A DNA stretch of 64,000 bases, from contig NC_052620.1 of the NCBI RefSeq assembly GCF_016545825.1, positions 5,146,001 to 5,210,000 of the forward strand, in the 5' to 3' direction. Shown here piece after piece: positions 34,953-45,232 of this stretch; positions within the stretch are counted from its first letter, which is position 1; every line of letters begins with the position of its first letter. The notes beneath the pieces are model-generated. The model saw only the letters and a list, made by a program, of their open reading frames with translations, made no database searches and was not told the DNA's origin. A program made the translations under genes and the position numbers. Source of the DNA: Eucalyptus grandis. Lineage: Eukaryota; Streptophyta; Magnoliopsida; Myrtales; Myrtaceae.

Positions 34953-36734
34953 GTTATTATCAATTGTTATAAGGTTTCTTAGTGAAAGTTAACTAAGGAA
35001 GATTTGATATCAACCGGAAGCACGTTGAGGGAAGCGGCAAGCAGCAGTAGACAAAGAGTAAATACAATAGCAATACAATAGTTATATAGCAGCAATGCAG
35101 CAACAATACAGTAGCAAATGGCAGAGAACAATAGCAATATGGTAGCAAACAACAATGAACAACAGCAGCCAAATTTCCATCATCAATTCCCAACCATCAC
35201 ACATATACAACCAAAATCATTATGAGTATTCACAATACAAAAGTGGAAATGAAATAAAAATAAAGAGAAATCATAGCAAAATCGATATGCCCTTCTGGTT
35301 TTCAATTTCGATGCCACTTACTTCATAGATGACTTATTCAAAATGGAGCGCTCAATACATAAAAATTAAAGCAAATTGATTTTGTGTAAATGCAATATTT
35401 AAAACCACTAGGATCTCGACAAAAATTCGATGTTTTAAAGATTTTACAAGCTTTGTAACTTGACTCCTCACACACAAAATATGATTTTATGTCTGTGTAC
35501 TAGTAATAGAGAATAGGGCAACAACTCTCCAAAATATGTTGCTCCAAACTATTTGTCAAAGTTCCCCATAATAACAACTTTAGACAATTTCATTCATGGA
35601 AACTTTGCTATGGGACCTTTCAATACCGGCTAGGTTAATTCCCTTCCCATGATGGCTACAGACTGCCAAACTCTACTCATTCAGGCTCAAAAACATCTAC
35701 AGCAAAACCACGTGCACCATCACAAGAACCTGACTCCAAAATGCGATAGCACCAATCGAACTTCAGCTAACTCAATCCGATGGACAACAGAGGAACCCAG
35801 TTCGCTACATCCCCAACTAGCACTAGCAGTAGAAGAACAACCAAGCCCATCTATTCCAAAAGGCCAATAATTGCACCCTCAGTTCCACGATCACAATTCA
35901 CATAGTCATCCAGACGAGCACAGCACGACGAGGGTGCAAAACGGGATGGGAAGGTCCAAATTTTTCGGACGAATTACATGATAACATAAAGCCCAACGAT
36001 CGAGGGTGCAGAACGTCTTGCTATGAAAAAATTGGAGCTCCAATTTTTCGACATCAACAAGCGTAGCCAACAATGAGCTCCATCTGTTTCATTCAATTTT
36101 GGAACTTTACTTGTATCTAACAAAACATTCACTAATCCCCCTTTTCCCAAACTAACTCTAGGGTTTGCCGAAACACCCTAAATCACATTATCAAGAAATC
36201 CAAGATGCTAACCTAAGATGAGCAAAAAGATGAAATCACAAGATGAAGAAGAGAAACACGGCAACGCCTATGAGAGGCAGAGGCAATAGCTCGTCGTCGG
36301 GGCGATGGCTCGATGCTTGCGAGAGACGAAGGCAGGGTTGGAGGCAACTATGGCGACGGGTGGGGCTGAGGTGCGAGGGGCTACGGCAAGTCGGCAACTG
36401 GTGGGGTGGGCTGCGTGGCCGGCAAAGCAACACCGGTGACACTCACAACGAAAGAAGAGAACCAAAGTGCTCAGGCGCATGCGACTGAAGAGTGAAGAGA
36501 AGAGTCCAAAACCCATGCGTGCAGCTGAAGTTTTAGCTTTTATTTTTTATTTTTTTCATATATTTATATTTAGACCCCAAAAGTTTTAAAAATTTATAAA
36601 AATAACCCCGTGCGTGTCGGAGTCACGTGTCAAAATTTCCGACTCGTGTGTCGGAGGCAGTTGACCGCGTGTCGAACATGTGTCGAGTGTCAAACATGAC
36701 ACGAAGGGTTCCGGAGAGTGTCCGTGCTTCTTAG
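34953..36734. other. hAT 5' region without coding sequence
   Basis: This is sequence upstream of the transposase start. It contains a CAA/GTA-rich low-complexity part (35040-35170) and a GC-rich segment (36245-36500) with composition-driven open frames on both strands. Subterminal gtgtcg/cgtgtc repeats begin at about 36605. Confidence 0.55.
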
Positions 36735-37198
36735 GCTGTGCGGTGTCGTTTTTGAGAGGCCATCCACATCTAACGGCAAAACAACGTCGTTTTCTTAAGG
36801 AGGACGGAAAACGACGTCGTTTAAAAGACTTCTCGATTTTATTTTTTTAAAATATAAAAGCCATGTAATAATTTTGGCCGGAATCTCTCGCCGGTGGTAC
36901 CAAAGTGATAGTTTTTCCTCCGATTTGACACTTAAGTGATCCGACAGAAACTTTTTGTACCAAAGTGAGCGCCGTACACAACTTTTGGCACTGACAGTGT
37001 ACTTCCCCCCTTTAAATCTTAAATGCTAGAAGAAAATACCAATACAAAACAACGAGGATCTTGAATTACTTTTAGTTAGACAATCTTGGTTAATTGGATT
37101 GGGAATATGATAAATCCATCTCCCATAGGAGGAAACATTATATGATCAGGTTTCTCGTTAGTGAGAACCATATACACTTGGGACATTACCTATATTTG

Positions 37199-38020
37199 AA
37201 GTGCTAGACATCCCAAGTGCTAAAAGTTGACATGAGTTGACACTTAAGTCCCAAAATCGAATAAGAGATAAATACTTAGGTGCTAATGGCGAGAATTTCC
37301 AATTAAACTACTAATGTGATTTTTTCTAGCAAGAATTTATTTCTTTAAAAAAAAAGAGTTATTCACATGGCACTAACGTGGCTAGATAGCTCGAAACAAC
37401 ATCTTTTTGGTGCAAACTTGATTTTTAATCAAAATTAAAACAAAAGGAGAGAGAGAGAGAGATAGCGGCAACAAATTAGCAAGGGCCTCTACGGCCCTTG
37501 TCGCCATGGCCCTGCCATCACCGGAGAGGGCTAACAATGGTGGGTGAGGGCTGTTGTTGGCCCTCCCTTACGGTTAGTCGAGGTGGCCAAGCAGCCCTCT
37601 CCCACAGTTGGCTATGGTCGTCGGCCACTAGTTGGGGCCTAGCAACCTCAATCGACCCTTGCCCCAGCATAACTGACCTTTTTGGTGATGGTGGGGTGGC
37701 GATGATGAGGGCTGTAGAGGCTCTCACTGATTTGCTATCCCTCCCCCTCTCTCTCTCTCTAAATTTATATTAAAAATCAAATTTGAAGGTAAAATGACAT
37801 CATTTTGGAACAAACATTACTGAGTGGATATTTTGGCAAGTCATGTAGACTAGTTTTATAAATAAAATAATGTTATGTTAGATTTCTAGCAAGTCTCGCT
37901 GAAGTTGGCACTTAATGTCCAATTTTCCAAAAAAGTAATACTTATGTATACATATCAGAAGTTTTGGTACTTAAGTGTTCACACATGCTAAGTTTTGACA
38001 CTTAGAGTATACTTTTGCCC
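37199..38020. mobile_element. Possible non-autonomous MULE-type element with long imperfect TIRs
   Basis: The left sequence aagtgctaaaagttgacatgagtt..acacttaagtcccaaaa (37215-37256) is matched in inverse orientation by 37960-38015 (ttttggtacttaagtgtt...acatgctaagttttgacactt). The interior has (GA)n at 37447-37462, a GC-rich core and (CT)n at 37745-37760, mirroring the MULE upstream. No clear target duplication was found. Confidence 0.5.
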
Positions 38021-38089
38021 CCTTACATTTATATATGGACTGTACCTTCCTCCATCCGATTTTCTTCAACTAATTCACATTTATATTTA

Positions 38090-38720
38090 GAAAAGTTTGT
38101 GTAAAGGTGACATCCATAACTTGTAATCTACCAATCAAATATATTTCCTCCAATTAGGGATAGAGGAAAATGTACCCGTAACTGGTTGAGTATGCATGTA
38201 GGTAATAACTGTAAGATGTTTTCTTGGTCAAAATATAGTTGGAGGAATTTCCCTTTCAGATAGAGATGGAAAAAAAATATAGCCTCATAATAAGGGCAAT
38301 GTTTCCTCCATCCAAAATAGAGGAAATTTCCTTCAACCATACTCTAAATAAGGATGTCACCCACTTTTATTTTTATTAAAGGTTGCATGTAAGTGATATC
38401 CATAATTTGTAATCTACCAATTAGAAGTACAACTAGGGATGAAAGAAAATATAGACTTTACAGTAAAAGATCAAACTTTCCTCGATCTCAGTTGGGCGAA
38501 ACTTCCTTCAACAAACGTAACTGAATTGGTCCTAGTTACTCTTCAGGATGGAGTGGAATGATTCTGATTGGTGGGTTGAAATATGAACTTCATCAATAGA
38601 CACTCTTAAATATAGTTAAATGTAAGTGCACTTATGCAATCCACTGATTAAAGAAATGGTTAAAGGAAGTTTCCTCGTAAAAGAGATAAGAGGAAAATAT
38701 AGCCAAACACCACAACATTG
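38090..38720. repeat. Degenerate internal repeats
   Basis: The text gtaagtgatatccataatttgtaatctaccaat (38390-38420) repeats 38105-38135 with few changes. Variants of agaggaaaatatag and ggaaatttcctt recur in both orientations (38160, 38330, 38450, 38690). No coding sequence was seen from 38021 to 39400. Confidence 0.5.
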
Positions 38721-39921
38721 CCCAACATGATTCACCCACACCATTCACATGGTACCAATTTTCGGTTGGGCTGCTGATTTTTTTTATTTATTTATTTTTG
38801 GTGCTTCTTTTAACGAATAAATTCATAAGAGACCTGATGCTTGAGATATCGAAAGGGCCGATGCCTTAAAAGGTAACACAAAGGCAACAATGAGATAAGC
38901 TCAGTACTTAAGGAATTTATCTTAGTATACATGGCAGGTAACTCACCATTCAATTAATCTACCAAAGAAATACAATTATCAAGTGAAACTGTAATTGTGT
39001 AATCCAATAGTTCAAAAATGATATTCATTACTACACTCTCTAACCCGTTAAGAAACCCTAAGAAGAATCTATGAAGACACAATTTCAAATACCCCTCCAA
39101 GTATGGGTAAATCTCGAGACACTAATTTTTATTTTTCAAGACAAAACTGACAATCCTAAAAAGATTATAAATACTAACATAAATACAAAGATAAAATTGC
39201 GTAGATGAACCATTTTAGCCAAATTTTGGGAAGAACATCTCTTCTTATATATATTTATCATAGACTTCAAGTACACGTCCATCTTTCATATCAACCCAGA
39301 CTAAATATTTTTGGAAGTTAGGTCATTTGTATGTCAACTTCTTCATTTTCTTGCGGAGAATGTTGCTTACGTGTTTACTGTAATCACACGAATCACAGCG
39401 AATTTTTTATATGACTTGTTTGCTTGGAACATAAAGTAATCTTGACGGGGTAATCAGTGTCTTCTAAATGGTTCAATCAATATTGGAAGGTTAAACGATT
39501 CCATCATCCAATCTATTTTATTATCAATCATGTCATTCATGGTTGGACGATATTCTGTCTTGAATTAGCCAAAGGTCACATGGCGTAAACGATATGCTGA
39601 GGAATATCCAAAATATTATGCCCCAAAAACACGCAATGGACGTAGACTATAAAGAGGTTAAATGTACGTTTAGAATAGAATGATCTTGCGAGACTTCATA
39701 AAAGATAGGGCTTGGCTACGGTGACGGCGCCGGAATTTCAATTTTCTAACCACGACAGCCACAACTTTTAATGAAGGAAACTAGGACACTGCTTTGACCG
39801 GGTTTTGCATCTTTTTCACTTTCCATTGTTTCCTTTTTTCTCTTTGCTTAATTTAGGATTAGAGGATTCAAAAATAAAATTAAAAAAAAAATCAAATTTA
39901 ATACCAACATAGAGATAATAC

Positions 39922-40632
39922 TGTTGCGATAGGGCGAGCGATCGAACAAAATATAGATGGAAGAAGAAAATAAATCAGACACCGGATTTACGTGGTTCAG
40001 TTGTAAAGACCTACGTCCACGGGGAGAGCAGCAGCGAATTTCATTATAGATCAAGCGATACAAGGAGATTACACACTTAAGTCACTCAAATACTCTCTCG
40101 GTGTTTCCTAAATCCTAATTTAACCCAAACCCAAGTCTCGGCACAAAATTATCACACAAGCTAAAAAACAAACGCTGAAAAAAAACTCATTTTCTTGATC
40201 GCGCTTCAGCTTGAAGATATGCGGCTCCTCATTTTCTCTCGTACGGGTGCAACAACAACACCCCGAAAAGAAGACCTCTTTTGCGGCTTCCTTCTGCGAC
40301 TTCTACGTAGGGTTTTTGGCAGGCAACCCAACCAACGAAAAAGAAGAAGCAAAAAAAAAAACCTACGTAAAAATTCCTTTTTATACGTGGGTGTGCCCAA
40401 GGTCAAACCTTTGACCTTGGGCCCCACTACTTTCCACTTCACGTGGAGATCTTCACGCGCAGAGGAGAGGACTTCTTCCTCTCTTTTTTCTTTGTGTTGG
40501 TTCGCACGTCCAAGTCCAAGTTTGGACTTTCCTATTTCAAGCCAAACTTCCAAATACACCAATCTTTCTTTATTTCAATCTATTTCAAAATTTAGCTTTC
40601 GTTTCGGGCTTAAACTCGAGACATATTTAACA
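39922..40632. mobile_element. Solo LTR with perfect 5-bp target duplication
   Basis: It begins TGTTGCGATAGG, ends ...TTTAACA, and is flanked on both sides by AATAC (39917-39921, 40633-40637). At 711 bp it contains the acgtggttcag...cctacgtccac segment common in plant LTRs. Open frames at 40195-40695 are incidental. Confidence 0.85.
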
Positions 40633-41309
40633 AATACAAGTAGAATAATATTATCACCAATTAAAAAGAAATCATTAATATCATTAGCGACGTGACACCA
40701 GTTTTATGAAACTGCTTGCAATATGAGCTCCATGGATCTAGATGATATTAATGTAAAAAAAATTAAGCATTGTATATCTAAGTGTGTGCGTATGTGTATA
40801 TTTATATATTAACAAATATGAAATAAATATCAGTTCAACAAATACCTCTTATTTTCCTACAATCAAAGAGGCAGAGATTAATGACCCATTCTCCATAGTT
40901 GTGTGTTAATCATTTTACAAAACAAAAAATAATTGAAAGTTCAAAGTATAATAGATAATCACATTTTTTCTATTTTTTTAGTTCTTAAATTTCTTTTATT
41001 TGGGAACAACATCCACCAAAAAATTTTCTTCAGCCGGAGACAATATCCATTATTTTAAAAGTTGCAAGTGAATCTTGCATATATTACTATTATGCAAATA
41101 AAATCACTTTTATTTTTTTAAAATTAAAACAAAAATAGAACTCATCTTATTCCTTTTTAAAATAATGGAAAAATCCCACCAATCCGTTGACAGAAAAATA
41201 TGCAATCGGCCAAGCCATATGCTAGTTTCCAACAATAAAACTTGTGGCTAACATCACAACGTCCATTTTGTAAAATGATTGTACGGTCATGTACTCATTT
41301 TCCTAGAAG

Positions 41310-41930
41310 ATATTAGGTGCCAAAAGTACTAAAGAAGTAATAAATTTATTGGATTTGTACCAAATCAGTCCTAGATCTTTCAATAATACTAATTGAGTCA
41401 TATATATTTTGACACTTTGGCAATATAATTCATTTGGCAAATTTTAGACAGAAATAATTGACTTGAATGCTGGTAATTTTACACGGTATGATCGGTGTTG
41501 ACACAAACTAATTTTACAATTTTTAATATTTTTTTTCTTTTCATTTCTCTTTTTCTCTTTTTCTTTATTTTTCTTTTTATAATTTTGGGCCAATAAGGAC
41601 ACTCGTTGACCATTGCTAGACACAAGGGAGGGCCTCCAAACCCTCGCCAAGATTTAAAAAAGGACGTCAAGCCTCATGCAGATTCAGGTGAGGGCTACAA
41701 TGCCCTTGCTCAAACCATGTCTATGGCCGGTGATCTCGTCAACCCACAGTTATCAAAAAAAAAAAAAAGTGTCTACTTGTTATGTAGGTTAGTTAACATC
41801 AATGTTGGTAATTTTCGGCTAAAATTGACCAAACGAATTACATTCAAAAATCGTCAAAAGGTTTAAAACTCAATTGACATAATTGAAATATTTATAGTTG
41901 AATTAGCACAAGTGCAATATGATTAAAACA
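41310..41930. mobile_element. TIR element related to the three-copy family
   Basis: The left region 41395-41480 (aattgagtcatatata..gacactttggcaatataattcatttggcaaattttag) is matched inversely by 41800-41890 (ctaaaattgaccaaacgaattacattcaaaaatcgtcaaaaggtttaaaactcaatt). A (TTTTC)n-rich core and a GC-richer segment lie between. Limits are approximate. Confidence 0.5.
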
Positions 41931-43439
41931 TTTTTTGTACTTTTTTTCAACATTATGCAAATACGAGAAATTTGTAAAAATATCAAATAATATCCTTAAG
42001 ATATAAAAGGATTTTTTTTTAAACATGTTTAAAGGACTCAACAATCAAACTTCTAATGGGATTGGCTTATTCCTACCTAGCGCATGGCTTATTTCCATTG
42101 TTCAGTTACTCTTTAACTCCATCCGTTCGTCTACGTTAGCTCTGGATCCCCTATTCCGCAGAGTGCTCTCACTGGTGCCTTAGACACTTCTCTACATTTG
42201 ATGCGTGTAGACAAAGTGCGCATCGATGATAGAGATATTGCTGAGACACCCAAAGGAATACCACACCCAAGGGAATACTTTGTAGAGCAGAGGATTCATA
42301 TCAAGTCTCTAGATCTACATTTTCTTTCAATGCACGATATGAGCTTTATTATGATTTTAATGCCATTCTCTTGTGCGATGTTGTCTTTTACTCATGAGGA
42401 TTGGGGATTTTAAAAAAATTCCCAATTAATATTTATTTTTAATTATGACGTCTCGACCAAATTAGTTGCGCATCATTTAAAAATTTTGGGGATTTGCGAT
42501 TAATGCATGAATTTTCTGTTTATTGGTTTCGTGCATTTCAAATTTGAAGAAATTGATCACAATAAATTTAGGATTTATATTAAAATATTTTATAAATTGA
42601 TTGTATATAAGTTTCCTCTAGAAATTACCATGGATTTTTTTGACATCCCCGCCTAAAAGCCTTGGCATCTCAGGCCGGCCTCGCTAGTAGTCTAGACACT
42701 GATTTGCTCACATATAGATGTGATGCGTACTTTGATGACTTTTTGTTACATGAAAAATAAGCCCATTTTAGTGGGAAAATATAGTTACAAACAATTAATA
42801 AATTGGGAGGATGAATTCCACAGAGGATAAACCTTGATAAACCTTTATAAGCATATTGCTAATCAATTTCCTAAGATTTCTCTTTTGTATTTGTAATTTC
42901 TAATGGCCTCACCAAGCCAGTCAACTTAACTGTTGCTAGTTAAGCCTATAGGATTATATTTTTCCCTTGCGAGGTCTCTCCAATTCTCAACCAAGTTTTT
43001 CTTCCGAGCTGAGTCAGGATACAGGAGTGACATTTCAGGATCTCTCACCTCAGGATGGATCTTTTGCCCGTCTCTTTCCCTTAAACCTTTTAAGGATCTA
43101 CTCAGATCCAAGTGAGAAAAAATAGTTACAAACAATTAATAAAATGGGAGAATGAATTCTACAGAGGATAAACCTTTATAAACATATTGCTAATCAATTT
43201 CCCACGATTTCTCTTTAATATTTGTAACTTTCAGTGGTCTATAATAGTCCTTCGATAAGTGATTACTAATCCTTCTCTGGGCTAAGGATTTTCTACCAAT
43301 ATAACTTGACCATATGTCGTCGGGCACTTTCTTGGGTACAATGGATGTTCTGATGAAGCCGGAGATGCTTTGCACTTGCCGAACCTAAACTCAGCAGGGG
43401 TGGATGCTTGATTTAGAAGACGGGTTGCTCGACACATTA

Positions 43440-44446
43440 GCGGAAAGGTGTAAAAAAAAGCTTTAAATCTATTATATTGATGTGAATTTAGTCTTAAACA
43501 TTTTATTAGTGTTAATTTTGTCATTCTAGCTAATTTTAGCTTGATTTTGTTGGCGTGGATGCTGAACAACATCGCCTTACCTACGTGGCATGACCAACCC
43601 TACCATTGACACTTTTAATAATATTTTTATATTTTTTCAAATTTTTAATTATATTTCTTTTTTTTGTTGTTGTTGCCTTTCTCCTTTCTTTTGTTGGTGA
43701 GTGGCCAATGGCCACAAATGATGGCTAGCCACTGACCATGGCATGGTGAGCCAGCCTTGCTTGGGCGATGGTGAACCCCAAAGGACTCCCCTCACCAAAT
43801 CCAACAGAATTGCCCTAGCCTAGGCGAGGGCAAGCCCTAGCCTAGGCGAGGGCAAGCCCTAGCAAGGACTCCCTCACCAAATCCAACAGAATTGCCCTAG
43901 CCTAGGCGAGGACAAGCCTAGCAAGGGCTCCACTCACCAAATCTGGCAGGTCGCCCTAGCCTGGGTGAGGCCTGGCCTTGCTAGATCTAGGGAGGGAGCT
44001 CTCACCAGATCTAGCAAGGGGCTTGTCGTTGCCTCACTAGACCTCATTTATGGCAAGTGGTAAAGACCCTCATCTAGGTGAGGCTAGCTTGTCCTACCAT
44101 GGTTGGTGGCCGGTCATTGGAAAAGGAAGAAGATAGGCAAAAGAAAGAAAAATTAAAGAAAAATTCAGAAAAAATAATTGCAAAAAAATATTTATATATA
44201 TTATTAAAAAATGTTCATGTCAACACCAGCGATGACACATAGGTGGGTTAGTGTCGTTTGGCATCTATATCAGTAATATCTGGTTAAAATTAGCTGGAAT
44301 GATTGAATTGGCATTAAATTAAAAAAAAATTAGAACTAAATTAGCATCGGGCCAAAAATTTTAGGATTAAATTTGCAATAATAAAATATTTATGACTAAA
44401 TTGACAAAATTCAATAGATTTAGGACTTTTTTTATGCTTTTTCCGC
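43440..44446. mobile_element. Non-autonomous TIR element, copy in A
   Basis: It starts GCGGAAAGGTG...TTTAAATCTATTATATTG and ends with the complement of GCGGAAAAAGCAT...CTAAATCTATTGAATT; the inverted arms extend about 150 bp. Flanks are ACATTA and ACATTG. The core holds about three minisatellite units, ccaaatccaacagaattgcc followed by ctagcctaggcgag (43795-43945). No transposase is present. Confidence 0.8.
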
Positions 44447-45232
44447 ACATTGGGGATTTAATTTTTAGGCATAGCTTGTCGAACTTGCGCTAGAGGTGTG
44501 AAAAGGAGAGGCGATGTAGGGCAAACGACAAAAGTAAGAGCGTTGTATTTGGCCGGTTAGGTTCATCGACTGGGCATGCCAAATACAGTCGTCTTGGTCT
44601 TTATCTATCTCGCAATTACTCCAAAAATCTTCCAGCAAACACGTGACCCAGGATATCAAATTTGGTTTATATATCCTACCGAACATCCTGCATTAGAAAA
44701 ACATGTTCGCAAGCACGTAATCTTACATTGTTGGTCGCCGTCTCTATATCACACAGGACGAATTCTTGGCTTCTAGCTTGATTGGCTACAAGTCCCACTA
44801 ATGGTACTTTTCTTGCCCTAGTTAGCATCATTACATGGAATCGCTTGTTCTTTATTAGTTGTTTTTAATTCTTAAATCTCCAATTGGCACAACATGAGAT
44901 GCGATTCATCTCTCCCAGGCTCCCACTCGCACACGAAATGTAGTCCGAATCCAACGTCATCATTACTTGACGTAATCGTGATTAGCAATTAATCTTGCAT
45001 AACATCCTCATCATTATGGCCGGAAAGCATCCCTTAAAAACGATTGTTTATGATGCTTCAGTTTCTTCTCCAGTCATGGAAATTGATTGGGTTGCCCCCA
45101 CCTGTGATTTGCAAAGTTCACCTCATCCTCGTCGGCGACCTTATCAACCCTAGAGAACTTCTCACCTCCTTGATCCAGTCTCTCTGTTGCTAATGGGTGC
45201 ACGGTGTGGTTTCCAGTCAAATGTTTCTCCGA
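44447..45232 (+). other. Promoter-like low-copy block in copy A
   Basis: The sequence GGCATGCCAAATACAGTCGTCTTGG (first half at 44573-44592) and a TATA-like tctatat (44743-44749) are conserved in B (49648 onward), C (53690 onward) and, more distantly, the 62700-63300 region that precedes a monooxygenase exon-1 relic. This suggests a copied promoter. An ATG at 45017 follows but no protein family is recognisable. Confidence 0.45.

Larger units (their letters stand above)
23207..36734 (-). mobile_element. hAT transposon, inserted in the MULE and itself split by a Sirevirus
   Basis: The ends CTATGTAGCACCGACATAGA (23207) and, from the other side, CTAAGAAGCACGGACACTCT (36734) form imperfect TIRs. 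The flanks GCTGTGTG (23199-23206) and GCTGTGCG (36735-36742) are an 8-bp target duplication with one transition, as expected for hAT. Subterminal short repeats (cacgacacgacacg; gtgtcg...gtgtcg) adjoin both ends. The transposase gene is on the minus strand in three broken parts. Confidence 0.85.
22508..37009. mobile_element. Mutator-like (MULE) element with 9-bp target duplication, carrying a nested hAT and Sirevirus
   Basis: The left end AGGAGAAGTACACTATTAAT and the complement of the right end GGGGGAAGTACACTGTCAGT align without gaps. The similarity continues inward (GTGTACG..GCTCACTTT). CTTTAAATC stands immediately outside both ends (22499-22507 and 37010-37018), a perfect 9-bp duplication as expected for Mutator. 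Without the inner insertion the element is only about 1 kb, so it is non-autonomous. The terminal regions contain the palindrome AACGACGTCGTT (22723-22735, about 36808-36820). Confidence 0.85.
39400..45232. repeat. Segmental repeat copy A
   Basis: The order of blocks matches copies B and C. The block at 39410-39700 (gacttgtttgcttggaacat...aacaaaatgatctt-like) matches 50665-50960 and 54720-55020. The block at 42060-42420 matches 51060-51480 and 55135-55520. The block at 42758-43439 matches 51921-52589. After the TIR element, 44447-45232 matches 49519-50305 and 53563-54335. Copy A is the most diverged in its first half and holds a solo LTR and another TIR element. No recognisable gene is present. 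ORFs beginning MAGKHPLK appear in this block but break differently in each copy. Confidence 0.75.

Noticed and set aside
40195..40695. Plus-strand frame of 166 codons
   Set aside because: It falls inside and past the end of a solo LTR and is not conserved.
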